A DNA stretch of 64,000 nucleotides from CAYVVD01 sp964454975 (GCA_964454975.1 CAYVVD010000007.1:78256-142255), one strand, 5' to 3'; shown: positions 54,985 through 64,000, counted from the first letter of the stretch. Notes: generated from the letters alone by a model not told the origin. Numbers and translations are program-made.

Positions 54985-57546
54985 ATGAAGCCGGTCCATA
55001 GCTTTGTTGTATCTGCAAAACTTCCTTCAAATATTGAAAAACTTAAAGAACTCGCCTATAACTTTTGGTGGTGTTGGAATTCAGAAGCAAGGGAACTCTT
55101 CCATCGCATTGACCGCGATATTTGGGAAGAAGTGAATCACAATCCTGTATTGCTTATAAACAAGGTTCCGCAGGAGAAACTTCTCGAACTTTCTGAAAAG
55201 CCTGATTTTATCAGGTTTGTAGATTATGTATTCAATCAGTTCCTGGATTACATGGATTCACAATCCTGGTATGACAGCAAACCCGAAAGAACAGAAGGCG
55301 GGATTGCCTATTTCAGCCCGGAGTTCGGAATCAACGAAAGCTTCCCTAATTATTCAGGGGGCCTCGGTATTCTCGCAGGCGACCACCTGAAATCCAGCAG
55401 CGACCTCGGGTTGCCTCTTGTTGGTGTTGGTCTGCTCTACCAACAAGGCTACTTCCGCCAGCACCTTACACAAAACGGCTGGCAGAACGAGCTTTATCTA
55501 TATAACGATTTCTTTTCCCTGCCGCTCTACCTGATGAAAGATGATGATGGCAATCCGATCCTCATTGATGTTGACATGCCGCTTGGAAAGGCATTTGCCC
55601 AGGTTTGGAAAATGTATGTAGGTAAAGTTAAGCTATATCTTCTCGATACAAATATTGATCAAAACCAGATTGGCGAATACCGTGTAATCTCCAACCAGCT
55701 TTACGGCGGTACACGCGACACACGTATCCAACAGGAGATTATGCTTGGTATAGGTGGAATGAGGGCACTAAGGGCTGTTGGCATTGAGCCGGAAGTAGTT
55801 CACATCAACGAAGGGCATGCTGCATTTGCGCTGCTTGAACGCACCCGCCATTTCATGGAAAAATATAAAATGAATTTCCATGAAGCAAAGCAGATTACAA
55901 TTGCAAGCTCTGTGTTTACAACTCATACACCCGTCCCGGCAGGTAACGAAGTATTCAAGGTTGACAGGCTGGAAAACTACTTTACTAACTATGCCCGTAT
56001 GCTAGGCCTGAAGCGCGAGCAATTCCTTGAACTTGGCCAGATTGGAATTATTGATTATAACAGCGGTTTTTCTATGACTGTCCTCGGAATTAAAATGACC
56101 GCTTATCAAAACGGTGTCAGCAAACTGCACGGTGTTGTTGCCAGGGATATGTGGAAGGATATATGGAAAGGCTATCCCGTAAATGATGTACCCATCGACC
56201 ACATTACAAACGGCATTCACACCCATACATGGATAGCACGTGAATTTGAAGAACTCTTCGACAGGTATCTTTCTCCCGAGTGGAAAATAAATATTGACAA
56301 CCAGGAAATCTGGGACAATGTTTCCTCAATCCCTTCGGAGGAGCTTTGGCGTGAAAAGCAAAGAAGAAGAATCAGGCTGGTTCTATTTGCGAGGAAATAC
56401 CTGAAAAGTAAACAAAAAGGATTCCTGCCACCGGATCAGGTGCGCCAGATAGACGAATACCTCGACCCGGACGCACTTACAATCGGGTTTGCACGGCGAT
56501 TCGCTACATATAAAAGAGCAACCTTGCTATTCCGGAATATGGAGCGGGTTGAAAAGCTCTGCAAGAATCCGGATATGCCCGTACAGATTGTCATAGCGGG
56601 AAAAGCTCATCCCCACGATACCGCCGGCAAGGAAACTATACAGTATATCATCCAGAAAGTGCGCGAGCACGGCCTTGAAAAGTATGTGGTATTTCTTGAA
56701 GATTACGACATGGTGATAGGCCGTCTTCTTGTAAAGGGTTGCGATGTCTGGCTGAATACACCAATCCGACCCATGGAAGCAAGTGGCACAAGCGGTATGA
56801 AAGCAGGACTTAACGGTACGCTCAACCTGAGCATCCTTGATGGATGGTGGGACGAAGGATTCAACGGCCTGAACGGATTTTCAATCGGCGAAGGTGAAGA
56901 ATACGAGAATCAGTATGAACAGGAAATTGTAGAGTCAGAAGAACTTTACGACCTTTTGGAGCAGGTTGTTGTTAAAATGTTCTATGACCGTTCTTCGGGC
57001 AGGCGTTTCCCTGATAAATGGGTTAATTACATGAAAGAGAGTATAAGGACTGTTGCGCCTGAGTTTTCCTCTTCGCGCATGGTCAGGGATTACAGCAACA
57101 AGTTCTATTTCAATGCAATGAGGCGTTACCATGAATTAATCGAGGACAACGGTCAAAACGCCCGAAGCCTGGAGCACTGGAAAATCAGGATTCTCATGGA
57201 ATGGAGCAAACTCAGTATTATTGAAGTAAACTTAAACAGCAACCACGAAGCTTATGTAGGAAAGCCGATTGATGTTATAGCAAAAGTAAACCTTGGCAAC
57301 CTGAAGCCGGAAGAAGTTGTTGTGCAAGTTGTTTACGGAAGTGTTGACCACCAGGGCAACCTTGCAAACGTGCGCAAGAAAAAATTGGAATTAGTGGGCA
57401 ATGAAGGTAAAGATTTCATCTACCAGGGGAAATACTTATGCCCGGATACAGGTATGCAAGGAGCAACGGTCAGAGTTCTTCCGCACAACCCGCTGATGGG
57501 CGACCCCTCGGAGATTTACATCTGCCGATGGGCTAATCAGCCGTAA
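54985..57546 (+). CDS. glgP: Alpha-glucan (glycogen) phosphorylase
   Basis: This 853-residue GT35 enzyme phosphorolyses alpha-1,4-glucans to glucose-1-phosphate. It belongs to the subgroup with an N-terminal DUF3417 domain (SAKLPSNIEKLKELAYNFWW; WNSEARELFHRIDRDIWEEV). The active site shows FSPEFGINESFPNYSGGLGI, HINEGHAAFALLE, GFARRFATYKRATLL and the pyridoxal-phosphate lysine in PMEASGTSGMKAGLNGTLNL. A C-terminal extension of about 150 residues follows the catalytic core. It provides the substrate for GlgX (12763). Its end overlaps that of the convergent DegT gene by ten bases. Confidence 0.94.
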   Translation: MKPVHSFVVSAKLPSNIEKLKELAYNFWWCWNSEARELFHRIDRDIWEEVNHNPVLLINKVPQEKLLELSEKPDFIRFVDYVFNQFLDYMDSQSWYDSKPERTEGGIAYFSPEFGINESFPNYSGGLGILAGDHLKSSSDLGLPLVGVGLLYQQGYFRQHLTQNGWQNELYLYNDFFSLPLYLMKDDDGNPILIDVDMPLGKAFAQVWKMYVGKVKLYLLDTNIDQNQIGEYRVISNQLYGGTRDTRIQQEIMLGIGGMRALRAVGIEPEVVHINEGHAAFALLERTRHFMEKYKMNFHEAKQITIASSVFTTHTPVPAGNEVFKVDRLENYFTNYARMLGLKREQFLELGQIGIIDYNSGFSMTVLGIKMTAYQNGVSKLHGVVARDMWKDIWKGYPVNDVPIDHITNGIHTHTWIAREFEELFDRYLSPEWKINIDNQEIWDNVSSIPSEELWREKQRRRIRLVLFARKYLKSKQKGFLPPDQVRQIDEYLDPDALTIGFARRFATYKRATLLFRNMERVEKLCKNPDMPVQIVIAGKAHPHDTAGKETIQYIIQKVREHGLEKYVVFLEDYDMVIGRLLVKGCDVWLNTPIRPMEASGTSGMKAGLNGTLNLSILDGWWDEGFNGLNGFSIGEGEEYENQYEQEIVESEELYDLLEQVVVKMFYDRSSGRRFPDKWVNYMKESIRTVAPEFSSSRMVRDYSNKFYFNAMRRYHELIEDNGQNARSLEHWKIRILMEWSKLSIIEVNLNSNHEAYVGKPIDVIAKVNLGNLKPEEVVVQVVYGSVDHQGNLANVRKKKLELVGNEGKDFIYQGKYLCPDTGMQGATVRVLPHNPLMGDPSEIYICRWANQP

Positions 57547-58709
57547 AATTCAGCGATTTTAGCTGCTACGTAGCTAATCTGCTCTTCGCTTAGCTCGGGA
57601 AAGACAGGCAATGCAAGTGATTCTTCACAAAGCCTGTTTGCAACAGGGAAATTTTTCTCTTCACAAGCCAAATCGCTGAAACATTCCTGCTTGTGGAATG
57701 GGACGGGATAGTAAATCTCAGAGCCGATGCCATTCTCACCCATAAACTTTCTTAGCTCGTCACGCTTCTGAACGCGAATATTGAACTGGTTGTAAATGTG
57801 GTGATTGCGATGGCCGGAATCAGCGAAAACGGCTTTGGGCAACAGCACTTTGTTTTTATCATCAAATTCTGTCATGCCCGGCATTTGTGCAAGCCCTGCT
57901 TCGGCAAATTTCTCATAATACAAGGCTGCATTTTTCCTGCGTCCTTCGTGCCAGCCTTCCAGGTGGGGAAATTTGACATTGAGGATACCAGCCTGCATAG
58001 CATCAAGGCGGAAGTTGCCGCCAACAAACTTGTGGTAATACTTTGGCTCCATGCCATGATTACGCATTTGCTTCAGCTTCGTATAGAGCTGCTCCTCATT
58101 TGTTGTAACAAGCCCGCCGTCGCCGAATCCACCGAGGTTTTTTGTCGGGTAGAATGAAAAGCAGCCCATAGTCCCCATCGAGCCTGCTTTCCTGCCGTTC
58201 TTGTATTGAGTACCGATTGCTTGTGCAGCATCCTCAATCACCGGGATGTTATGCCTTATTGCTATTTTGAGGATTGCATCCATATCCGCGCTCTGGCCGA
58301 AGAGGTGCACGGGGATTATTGCCTTTGTTTTATAAGTGATGGCAGATTCAATCAGCTCAGGGGCGATGTTGAATGTAAGGGGTTCGCTGTCGATGAAAAC
58401 AGGTTTTGCATTCAGCCTCGCGACCACACCGGCTGTAGCAAAAAATGAAAACGTCGGCAGGATAACTTCATCACCGGGTTGAATATCCAGCGCCATTAGC
58501 GCCATTAGGAGTGAATCCGTACCACTTGAAACGCCTATCGCATATTTTGCGCCGCAGTATTCGGCAAGCGTCTTCTCTAATTTGTCCACTTCCGGGCCAA
58601 GGATAAGCCATTGCGATGCGGCAATCCTGAGCATAGTTTCTTCAGCTTCTTTGCGGTATGATTCATATTGAGCTTTCAGGTCGAGCAAAGGGACATTCAT
58701 TACGGGCAT
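57537..58709 (-). CDS. DegT/DnrJ/EryC1/StrS aminotransferase
   Basis: The ATG at 58709 follows GAGGA by about seven bases and gives 390 residues; a TTG two codons earlier is possible. This is a fold-type I PLP enzyme that aminates keto sugars. Motifs: VPLLDLKAQYESYRKEAEET, AIGVSSGTDSLLMALMAL for the phosphate, VIEDAAQAIGTQYKNGRKAG with the aspartate, and the Schiff-base lysine in SFYPTKNLGGFGDGGLVTTN. FRLDAMQAGILNVKFPHLEG completes the family set. It probably makes an amino sugar for surface glycans; the substrate sugar cannot be told. The gene stands alone. Confidence 0.93.
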   Translation of the reverse strand: MPVMNVPLLDLKAQYESYRKEAEETMLRIAASQWLILGPEVDKLEKTLAEYCGAKYAIGVSSGTDSLLMALMALDIQPGDEVILPTFSFFATAGVVARLNAKPVFIDSEPLTFNIAPELIESAITYKTKAIIPVHLFGQSADMDAILKIAIRHNIPVIEDAAQAIGTQYKNGRKAGSMGTMGCFSFYPTKNLGGFGDGGLVTTNEEQLYTKLKQMRNHGMEPKYYHKFVGGNFRLDAMQAGILNVKFPHLEGWHEGRRKNAALYYEKFAEAGLAQMPGMTEFDDKNKVLLPKAVFADSGHRNHHIYNQFNIRVQKRDELRKFMGENGIGSEIYYPVPFHKQECFSDLACEEKNFPVANRLCEESLALPVFPELSEEQISYVAAKIAEFYG

Positions 58710-59033
58710 ATTCAATCCTCAATGGAAAATAATTGCAAAACTATGATTATAAGTCAAGACAGGCAAAAGAATTAAGTGCCGGGAACCTGAAATCTGGATT
58801 TTATAACGTAAGTGTTTTTTGATAGTCAGACAGTCGGGTAGAATGTCATGTATGTAACACGAATGTCACACCCGCGAAGGCGGATGTCTGGTAAATCATG
58901 AATGTCATTTCTGCGCAAGTTTCTAAGAGCCCCCGCACTTACCGGGACAGGGTGCCAAAGGCGGGGAAAGCAGGAATCTAGAAAATCCTCAACTTAGCAG
59001 GTAGTTGTAGTTTCGAAAAAGACAGTGGAATAA
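58710..59033. other. Intergenic region with repeat remnants, no gene seen
   Basis: The stretch between the DegT gene start and the E2 terminator includes GTCACACCCGCGAAGGCGGA (58865-58884), a small palindrome, and CACTTACCGGGACAGGG (58937-58953) beside a string of short repeats reminiscent of dispersed elements such as that at 47769-47782. Only unsupported frames occur. Confidence 0.5.
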
Positions 59034-59059
59034 ATAAAAGGGCGAAATTATTTCGCCCT
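59034..59059 (-). terminator. Terminator of the E2 gene
   Basis: On the minus strand the stem AGGGCGAAA/TTTCGCCCT (three-base loop) is followed by TTTATTTATT, a usable though interrupted T-run. It lies about 50 bases after the E2 stop. Confidence 0.75.
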
Positions 59060-59106
59060 ATATATTTAACTTTTTATCCATGCGTAGAGCGGAGCAAGAG
59101 AGCTTG

Positions 59107-61198
59107 TTACCACGACAAAGTATTTTCATTCATATTCTCTAAGCTGAGGACGATTGCAGCAAGCAACTGGCCTGCCAACATGCCGTCCACTATCCTGTGG
59201 TCGTATGTGATTGAGACGTAAGCCATGTCCCTTACAACCACGAGGTGTTCGCCATCCACTTCCTTCACTACCGGGCGCTTCTTGATTGCACCGATACCCA
59301 TTATCGCTACCTGTGGCTGATTGATAATGGGCGTTCCGAAGAGTGTGCCGAATGTCCCTACATTCGTGATAGTGAATGTGCCGCCCTGGATGTCATCGGG
59401 GAGGAGCTGCTTGTTGCGTGCGCGGTTTGCAAGGTCGTTCACAGCACGAGCAAGTCCGGTGAGCGACAACGCATCCGCACTTTTGATAACGGGAACAATC
59501 AGGTTTCCGTCCGGCAATGCTGTTGCAAAGCTAAGGTTTACTCTGCGGTGGCGGATGATGTTTTTGCCTTCCACGCTAACGTTCACCATCGGGAACTGCG
59601 CAATTCCCTCGAGAGCCGCCTTTGCAAAGAAAGGTGTGTAGGTCAGCTTGTATCCTTCGCGCTCCTGGAATGCCGCTTTGTATTTATTGCGGAGCTTGAC
59701 GATGTTGGTTACGTCAGCCTCGGAAATGCTGGAGACGTGAGGCGATGTCTGCTTGGACATTACCATGTGTTCGGCAATAAGTTGCCTCATGCGGCCCATC
59801 GGAATAACTTCCTTGTCAGGTCCGCTTGCAATTGGAGCGGGTACTGAAGAAACGGAAGCTTTTGCCTGGGCAGCAGATTTGGCCTCAGGCTGTTTTGCCT
59901 GTGCAGGTTGAGCCATCGGCCTGGTTGCCTGCGGGCTTGGGGCCGAGCTGCGGTTTTCGACGTAATTCAGCAGGTCGTTCTTTGTGATCCTGCCTTCAAC
60001 GCCCGTTCCGGTGATTTGCATCAATTCTTCGAGCGATACTTTCTTATCTTCTGCAATTGTTCTCACCAGCGGCGAGAAGAATTTTCCGTTGCTCTTGCGC
60101 GGAATTTCGTATNNNNNNNNNNTATGTTCCGTCGTTGGAAGGCATTTCTACCTGGGCATTTGTGCTTGCGCTTGCGGATACTGCCGCCGGTCGGGTTGCA
60201 GGCGACGCTTCTTTTACAGCTTCCTTCCTGGCAGGCTGTGGCGCCGGCTTAGCGCCTTCTTTTGTTGCCACTTTTGCTATTACGGTACCGACTTCCACTG
60301 TGTCGCCTTCCCCGGCAAGTGTTTCTATTAATGTGCCTGATACCGGTGATGGCACCTCTGTATCAACTTTATCGGTAGAGATTTCGAGAATCATTTCATC
60401 GCGTTCAACTTTTTCGCCGACTTTTTTCAGCCACTGAACTATTGTGCCTTCCTGGAGCGATTCGCCCATTTTTGGCATTTGAATTTCTACAATACCTTCG
60501 CCGCCGGACTGTGTACCGTTTACCGGTGCAGGTTCCGTAGCTTTTTCTTCTTGCTTAGGTTCTGCTTTAGGAGGTGGCGCTGCCTGGGTTTTCTTTGGCG
60601 CTGGAGCATCGCTTGTAGCTATTTTTGCGATTACTGTGCCTACTTCTACAGTCTCCTCTGCCTGTGCAAGTATCTCATACAAAGTACCGGCAACGGGTGA
60701 CGGAACCTCGGTATCAACCTTATCTGTTGAGATTTCCAGAATCATCTCGTCACGTTCAACCTTATCCCCGGGCTTCTTCAGCCACTGGATGATAGTACCT
60801 TCCTGGAGCGATTCTCCCATCTTTGGCATTACAAGCTCAACGAGGCTGCTGTCATCAGAGGATACCCTTGTTTCAAGTTCCTCGCCGACTTCCGGTTCCG
60901 GTTCTGCTGCCTGAGGCTCAGGAGCTGATGGTTCCGGCTGTTCAGAAATCTCCGCATCCGCATCGGTCTCTATTTTTGCAATCACAGAGCCTACTTCTAC
61001 CGTTTCTTCTGGTTGCGCAAGTATTTCAGCAAGCACTCCTTCCACCGGAGACGGCACCTCGGTATCCACTTTATCAGTGGAGATTTCGAGTATCATCTCG
61101 TCGCGTTCAATTTTATCGCCAGGCTTTTTGAGCCATTGAATTATCGTACCTTCCTGGAGTGATTCGCCCATTTTGGGCATTACCACATCTACTTTCAT
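59107..61198 (-). CDS. Dihydrolipoamide acyltransferase (E2) with three lipoyl domains, interrupted by an assembly gap
   Basis: E2 forms the core of 2-oxo-acid dehydrogenases. From the N-terminus there are three nearly identical lipoyl domains with lipoylated Lys43, Lys160 and Lys277 in EISTDKVDTEVPSP, linked by Ala/Pro/Glu-rich linkers. A peripheral-subunit-binding domain (YEIPRKSNGKFFSPLVRTIA; ITGTGVEGRITKNDLLNYVE) and the catalytic domain ending in YVSITYDHRIVDGMLAGQ follow. The 10-N gap at 60113-60122 breaks the frame on paper; the sequence on both sides fits one gene if the true gap is a multiple of three. ESLQEGT in the lipoyl motif suggests the 2-oxoglutarate or branched-chain type. 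No E1 or E3 gene is present here. Confidence 0.9.
60113..60122. other. Assembly gap (10 N) inside the E2 gene
   Basis: The reading frame before the gap ends QVEMPSNDGT and the frame after it starts YEIPRKSNGKFF. With exactly ten bases the two are out of phase by one, so the N count is a placeholder, not a length. The gap falls in the linker between the third lipoyl domain and the binding domain. Confidence 0.95.
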
Positions 61199-61289
61199 AT
61201 TTAACCCGGGTAATTATTATTAATCTAATTTAATGGTTCAGCAAAAAATGACATCTAATTTAATGAAATCCTGCATTTATTTCAACAGC

Positions 61290-61982
61290 TTATATTGCAA
61301 AATTGCTGTCTGCTATCGGCTTGTCCAGCTTAATATCTCTTATTATGAATTCACTAATCATACCTGCATTATCGGTAATTGTCCTCATCGGGACGATAAC
61401 TCCGCCAACATTTTTAAAATCGGTAAAATCTGTAATTATTTGAAATTCCATCTTGCCTTGGACGTTCGTTACAACTGATTTTAGGACAACCAATTCTTTT
61501 TTAGAAATGTAAAATTCGATAGTTGTCTCTTCTTTTTCCTTGGTGTAAAGCAGTCGATAGCAGGGCTCTCCATTTATTAATTTTTCACCTTCCAGTTTAG
61601 GTTTGAAACCCGTGCCATCAAGTTGTGAAAAGGGGCTTTTGATAACATCAGCGCCTGACTCGAATTCCTGGATGACCTGTGGATTTGCATCCATTTTCTG
61701 CCCGTTGTTCATAAGCCGTACATTATCGCCGTTCTTGATGTACAACATCTCATTCTGGCCGTTTTTTACCTCAATGCGTTTTTTGTCCTTGCCCTTCAGG
61801 AGGTAGAATAGTGTAGTGTTGCCTTGCTGAGACTTAACCTCACCGTGCAATTCGATGGTGTTAAAAGTCGAAAGCTTTTCATAGCCCTGTTTTTGCTCGC
61901 ATTGCTTAATAATTTCCTGCGCATTAAAAGCCAGCAGAGCAGCCGGAGCAATAAAGAGTAGAAGGAGAAGTAAATTTTTCAT
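61290..61982 (-). CDS. LolA-like outer-membrane lipoprotein-sorting protein
   Basis: The ATG at 61982 (MKNLLLLLLFIAPAALLAFN) opens a signal peptide; another ATG lies three codons upstream. The 230 residues have a LolA/LolB-like half-barrel plan: QKQGYEKLSTFNTIELHGEV near the start, repeated strands such as EMLYIKNGDNVRLMNNGQKM, and GFKPKLEGEKLINGEPCYRL, a pattern common in Bacteroidetes proteins annotated as LolA-like or DUF4292 relatives. It may carry a lipid or lipoprotein in the periplasm. It is about 90 bases upstream of the E2 gene on the same strand; a shared transcript is possible but functionally unexplained. Confidence 0.7.
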   Translation of the reverse strand: MKNLLLLLLFIAPAALLAFNAQEIIKQCEQKQGYEKLSTFNTIELHGEVKSQQGNTTLFYLLKGKDKKRIEVKNGQNEMLYIKNGDNVRLMNNGQKMDANPQVIQEFESGADVIKSPFSQLDGTGFKPKLEGEKLINGEPCYRLLYTKEKEETTIEFYISKKELVVLKSVVTNVQGKMEFQIITDFTDFKNVGGVIVPMRTITDNAGMISEFIIRDIKLDKPIADSNFAI

Positions 61983-62493
61983 ATTAATCATGCATAATTA
62001 AAAAATTTAAAGATGGATGAGGCAAGCTAATATTTTGGAGAGGGAGGATTTTAATCTTATGACATGCCTCTAACTCGCCTACCCGTGCAATTAACTCGGA
62101 AGAGCGGAGTGAAACAGCTTAATTTTAACATTTCCTACAACATTATGAAAAGCCATTGTTGGGCGGCTCTTTGGCTTAAAGACAACCTAAATACTTAATA
62201 GCCATTCTGCATAAATAGTTACCTTCTCAATATCGCCAAAACTTTCCTTTTGTCAATGTTCGTTTTTCGGTCTGCGTGTCGGCAGATTTAATTTTTGTGA
62301 AGCGTAGGGAAATATTTTGTTTTTCTATTCTCGGGCAGGGACTTGCAAGCTCTTTGACAAAGCTTTGGTTGCAGCGTTGGCCCGTGCGGCTTTGTCAATG
62401 TGCTTGAAATTGTGGGTTGGCATTGTTTCTTCTTTTTTGTGACCGAGTTTAGACAAGTGATTGTGGATTGTAATTTGTATTTACTTTCCATTG
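61983..62493. other. Intergenic region with inverted repeat, possible junction
   Basis: About 510 bases with only unsupported frames. At 62354-62363 and 62389-62398 is a perfect ten-base inverted repeat, TTGACAAAGC/GCTTTGTCAA, in a GC-richer patch surrounded by AT-rich sequence. The look of this patch resembles intergenic remnants near mobile elements in Bacteroidetes, but there is no integrase or transposase. The frame 62288-62491 (67 codons) has no protein signature. Confidence 0.45.
62354..62398. repeat. Perfect inverted repeat TTGACAAAGC/GCTTTGTCAA
   Basis: Two ten-base arms separated by 25 bases (62364-62388). Possible stem-loop or mobile-element remnant; no T-run follows on either strand. 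Confidence 0.6.
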
Positions 62494-63174
62494 TTATTTG
62501 GGTAAATTCTCTAAAATATCATCAACAGAGGCTCTCTGTGTATAATCAGGATTGAATTGTCTATATACAATCGTTCCATTGGTATCAATAATGAAAGTTG
62601 CCGGAACAGGCAGTGTCGCCTGTTCATTTCCATTGGCTTCACTAATTGAAGCACTGAGTTTATCTTCAATCATACCGTGATAATCATCAGTAACGCTAAA
62701 CTGGACATCAAAGGCTTTCATTACTGAACCGTCAGCATCTGATATAACCGTAAAATCAATTCCGGTGTTATCTAAAGTCTTTTCCGTATTTTCATAGGTC
62801 TCAGGAGTTACCGCGATAATTTGAGCTCCGGCAATTTCTATCTCAATCGCTCTTTCTGCAAATTTTGACAAATGTCGGTTGCAAATCGGACACCAATAGC
62901 CCCTGTAGAAAATAACCACAAGAGGCTGGTCACGATAAAGAGATTCAAGCGAAATCTCTTCGGATTTAGATGATTTCATTGTGATAGCTGGTGCGCTGTC
63001 TCCAACTGACAGGCCTTTAGGGTTTGAATTTTCGCTCACGCCAAATTGTGTCAGGTCAAGTTCTTGCGTAGAAACTTTATTGGCTTGATTATTATTTGCC
63101 TGAGGGCTCGATTTATTCTCGTTACAGGCAGCAATTAGTAATGATGCAGAAACGATTAGGAATATTTTTTTCAT
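62494..63174 (-). CDS. Peroxiredoxin-like (AhpC/TSA) lipoprotein
   Basis: This 226-residue protein has a lipoprotein signal (VSASLLIAACNENKSS, Cys17) and then a thioredoxin-fold redoxin domain. It shows VGDSAPAITMKSSKSEEISL, VIFYRGYWCPICNRHLSKFA with Cys95 and Cys98, AQIIAVTPETYENTEKTL, and PVPATFIIDTNGTIVYRQFN. The WCPIC motif is that of the AhpC/TSA-like subgroup with a CxxC site. It is probably a membrane-anchored peroxidase or disulfide reductase of the periplasm. It sits 55 bases after the end of the TolC-family gene, on the same strand, possibly in the same operon. Confidence 0.85.
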   Translation of the reverse strand: MKKIFLIVSASLLIAACNENKSSPQANNNQANKVSTQELDLTQFGVSENSNPKGLSVGDSAPAITMKSSKSEEISLESLYRDQPLVVIFYRGYWCPICNRHLSKFAERAIEIEIAGAQIIAVTPETYENTEKTLDNTGIDFTVISDADGSVMKAFDVQFSVTDDYHGMIEDKLSASISEANGNEQATLPVPATFIIDTNGTIVYRQFNPDYTQRASVDDILENLPK

Positions 63175-63229
63175 AATTCAGATTTTTTATTGTTAACAAT
63201 TTGTTTTAGAATTTATTGCCAAGGCTTAT

Positions 63230-64000
63230 TTACAAATTCTCTCCCTTCGCCACTTTCAATGCATATTGTGCTTTATTGTATGCACTAACGGCTATCAAAT
63301 AATCCAATTGGGCTTGCAGGAAAAATTGTTGTGCCTGAAAAACTTCAAAGGGTTTCGCTGTTCCTAACTTTTGCCTTTCAATGCTTTGATTCAACGCTTC
63401 AGTGATAAAATCCAACGCTTCTTTGGCGATTTCAATTTGTTCTTTTCCAAGTTGTAAATCAGATGTGGCATTGGCAATTTCTTCATTGATTTGAACTTTA
63501 AACTGTTCTGCTTCAATTTCATTCAATCGCATTTTGCTATCGAAGGATTTTTTATCTCCCTGATAGGTCAAAGCTCCCAATGGAATTTTCCACATTAATG
63601 AAACATTCAATGCACTTGTCGGATAAATCTGTTGTGTTTCGGGATATTGAGCAGGGAACATTGGTGAAACATTCCCGTTAATTCGTCCGAAATAAGAACC
63701 GTAAGTTCCGATATTCAATTCAGGAATCAATAAGCCTGTGGTGTATTTTTTTCGTTTCATTTCCAATGCTTGAAATTGTAATTCATTGGCTTTTATCTCC
63801 GGACGGTTGAGATAAACGGAATCTTCCACCGCTTCCAACTCATCTGTAAAATCCAATGGTAACAGGGATTCATCTGCACTTAACAATTTTATATTTTGCT
63901 CAATATTGAGCAGCTTTTTTAATTCTGCCGAAGCATTATTGTATGCTTTTTTGGCATTGAGCATTTCTACCTGTAAATGGTTTTTATTACTCTTCGCCAA
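63230..64000 (-). CDS. TolC-family outer-membrane efflux protein, C-terminal part
   Basis: The gene continues beyond base 64000, so only the last 257 residues are visible; the apparent start is an internal TTG. Long amphipathic helices (EMLNAKKAYNNASAELKKLL; FKVQINEEIANATSDLQLGK) alternate with strand segments (LIPELNIGTYGSYFGRI; SALNVSLMWKIPLGAL), the repeat structure of TolC/CusC outer-membrane factors. RPEIKANELQFQALEMKRKK is a family hallmark, and the final KAQYALKVAKGENL is a typical end. It is expected to serve an RND-type efflux pump encoded further right; substrate (metal or drug) unknown. Confidence 0.85.
   Translation of the reverse strand: MAKSNKNHLQVEMLNAKKAYNNASAELKKLLNIEQNIKLLSADESLLPLDFTDELEAVEDSVYLNRPEIKANELQFQALEMKRKKYTTGLLIPELNIGTYGSYFGRINGNVSPMFPAQYPETQQIYPTSALNVSLMWKIPLGALTYQGDKKSFDSKMRLNEIEAEQFKVQINEEIANATSDLQLGKEQIEIAKEALDFITEALNQSIERQKLGTAKPFEVFQAQQFFLQAQLDYLIAVSAYNKAQYALKVAKGENL

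Noticed and set aside
60044..60066. Frameshift or gene split in E2
   Set aside because: The break coincides with the 10-N placeholder; the protein on both sides reads as one continuous E2, so it is an assembly artefact, not a mutation.
59245..60437. Plus-strand frames across the E2 gene, some running through the N gap
   Set aside because: They are the complement of a clear E2 protein; the apparent repeats come from the lipoyl domains on the other strand.
62288..62491. 67-residue gene beside the peroxiredoxin-like gene
   Set aside because: Covers the inverted repeat, composition is unlike the neighbours' proteins and no start signal is seen.

Overview
ORGANISM. The window looks like a chromosomal contig of a flagellated, Gram-negative member of the Bacteroidota/Chlorobiota (FCB) group, perhaps a Kapabacteria- or Ignavibacteria-like lineage. 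The evidence is six secreted proteins with type IX secretion (T9SS) C-terminal sorting domains, KDO synthesis (kdsB), outer-membrane beta-barrels, an OmpA-type protein, a LolA-like protein, and two flagellins preceded by a sigma-54-like promoter. It is moderately AT-rich. A run of 10 Ns at 60113-60122 shows it is an assembled scaffold, possibly metagenomic. The lineage is inference; no 16S gene is present. LAYOUT. 0-4.3 kb: the end of ychF, kdsB with a small GatC-like gene, a Na+/H+-type antiporter, a cohesin-like/dockerin-like secreted protein and tRNA-His. 4.6-12.6 kb: a tight, one-direction cluster of ten genes (three DJ-1/PfpI proteins, a benzoylformate-decarboxylase-like ThDP enzyme, EthD, VOC, ankyrin, NTF2-like, muconolactone-isomerase-like and metallo-beta-lactamase-fold proteins) that I cannot match to a known pathway. 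12.7-17.3 kb: glycogen debranching enzyme and a sugar-epimerase/STAS fusion. 17.5-26.4 kb: two T9SS-sorted ASH-domain proteins, tandem flagellins, a Glu-rich exported protein and a glycosyltransferase. 26.5-29.3 kb: TrkH/TrkA potassium uptake. 30-37 kb: an envelope cluster (inner-membrane-anchored periplasmic protein, two outer-membrane barrels, a vWA-OmpA protein). 37-47.4 kb: two more T9SS proteins, NfeD/slipin, a di-heme cytochrome c peroxidase and a DUF1800/DUF1501 pair. 48-51.3 kb: gatE-gatD, the archaeal-type Glu-tRNA(Gln) amidotransferase. 51.5-64 kb: HPr/EI, TsaC, glycogen phosphorylase, a DegT aminotransferase, a three-lipoyl-domain E2 interrupted by the gap, a LolA-like protein, a peroxiredoxin-like lipoprotein and a truncated TolC-family protein. 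HOW IT FITS TOGETHER. GlgX and GlgP imply glycogen turnover. The T9SS cargo and the envelope cluster suggest an elaborate outer surface in a cell that also makes flagella. The two strongest candidates for something unusual are gatDE, described as the archaeal enzyme but here in bacterial surroundings, and the 4.6-12.6 kb multi-PfpI/ThDP cluster, which may encode an undescribed degradative or detoxifying pathway.
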